DNA from: Sulfurivermis sp041678005
GTDB lineage: Bacteria; Pseudomonadota; Gammaproteobacteria; Thiohalomonadales; Thiohalomonadaceae
Reading direction: 5' to 3'
Length of the DNA stretch: 33,073 bases
Assembly: GCA_041678005.1 (NCBI GenBank)
Contig: JBAYOW010000026.1
Span: 1 to 33,073, forward strand
A program made the position numbers and the translations under genes. Shown one piece after another: positions 32,577 through 33,073 of the stretch (position 1 is the stretch's first letter; every line of letters begins with the position of its first letter). A model generated the notes under the pieces. It saw only the letters and a list, made by a program, of their open reading frames with translations. It did no database searches and had not been told where the DNA came from.

Positions 32577-32700
32577 GCCTAAAGCTCGGGCGCGTCATCA
32601 ACTATGTGTTCAACTTATCCCAAGGAAGCCACTGTCCAATTTATGTGTAGCTGCCAAGAGGAAGTAGCAGGGCATCAGTTAGTCTGAGAGCAAAGGCTAA

Positions 32701-32840
32701 GGAAGCGCTGAATAATTACCTGCGTTGTCAGGGCGGTGTTAAAAAACGACTCAAATTGCTCATTTACTACGTGTAAACTGCGCTTTTTCGCCTTTTTTTG
32801 CCTAGCCCTGTCTGCCTCGCCAACATTATTCAGTGCTTCC
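32701..32840 (+). mobile_element. MITE copy C (IS5-type), complete
   Basis: A 140-bp copy in the same orientation as copy B. Terminal repeats are GGAAGCGCTGAATAAT (32701-32716) and ATTATTCAGTGCTTCC (32825-32840), one mismatch. It is flanked by CTAA at 32697-32700 and 32841-32844. It lies in the region upstream of the CbrA-like operon and does not interrupt a gene. The rest of 32429-33073 shows no gene; the stretch from 32845 to the right edge is AT-rich and shows nothing I can name. Confidence 0.9.
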
Positions 32841-33073
32841 CTAATGATGAGCAGAGCTGAAATAAGAAATAAACACAAGTAATAATGCGTGGTCAATCAG
32901 TAAATTTTTTTTGTGCTCAAGGTAAAAGAAAGGTGGCGGATTGTTCAATATATGTGGACTTCAGGCAAGATCACTTTTATTATTTTTCCACGTTGGCTGG
33001 ATGTTATGTTGTTGGCCGAAGGCTGATATGTTTTTCATGTAATTTTCTGTGAGTAAGTGGTTGTGTATCTAAG

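Overview
This window looks like part of a gammaproteobacterial chromosome. The evidence is EttA, GcvR, a YcgR-type PilZ protein, a PIN-PhoH ATPase, a CbrA/CbrB-like two-component pair, and a chemotaxis operon laid out much like the second (Che2) cluster of Pseudomonas aeruginosa. Species and genus cannot be read from the sequence. The dominant theme is sensing and motility control: four methyl-accepting chemotaxis proteins (MCPs), a full set of che genes, and two c-di-GMP-linked proteins (the end of an EAL phosphodiesterase and a PilZ protein). No flagellar structural genes are present.

Layout. Bases 1-536 hold the end of an EAL-domain protein on the + strand, facing ettA (873-2537, -). A truncated MITE lies between them. 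Divergent from ettA is the chemotaxis operon (2861-12055, +): a short MCP with no sensor domain, cheY, a STAS protein, cheA, a second MCP, cheW, a decayed CZB-domain gene, cheR, cheD and cheB. An AT-rich patch follows, with a yeast-type cytosine/nucleoside deaminase (12235-12672) and an IS30-family relic that keeps both ends (12703-13120). Next come an MCP with a periplasmic c-type heme motif (13292-14914), a complete 140-bp MITE, and an RND efflux pair (15243-19477). A LysR regulator, a small unknown protein coupled to an AI-2E family permease, and then a run of minus-strand genes complete the region: PIN-PhoH, a Cache-domain MCP, GcvR, a YcgR-like PilZ protein, an unknown protein, and a CbrB-like regulator with a CbrA-like kinase preceded by a small overlapping membrane protein. 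A second complete MITE sits near the right edge.

How the genes work together. The che operon can supply kinase, adaptor, response regulator and the methylation/deamidation adaptation enzymes. It has no recognisable cheZ, cheC or cheX. The first MCP, directly upstream of cheY, carries a CheZ-like FQDxxxQ motif, so it might supply CheY-P phosphatase activity; this is a hypothesis. CheA has an extra linker with two repeats resembling the c-di-GMP-binding MshEN motif. The second MCP ends in a plausible CheR-tethering pentapeptide. With the EAL and PilZ proteins nearby, c-di-GMP input to chemotaxis is a coherent but unproven reading.

Mobile and repeated DNA: three copies of an IS5-type MITE (16-bp terminal inverted repeats, CTAA flanks), one IS30 relic, a four-unit 8-bp tandem repeat in the probable promoter of the Cache MCP, and several GC-rich hairpin repeats. 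I saw no tRNA, rRNA or CRISPR array.
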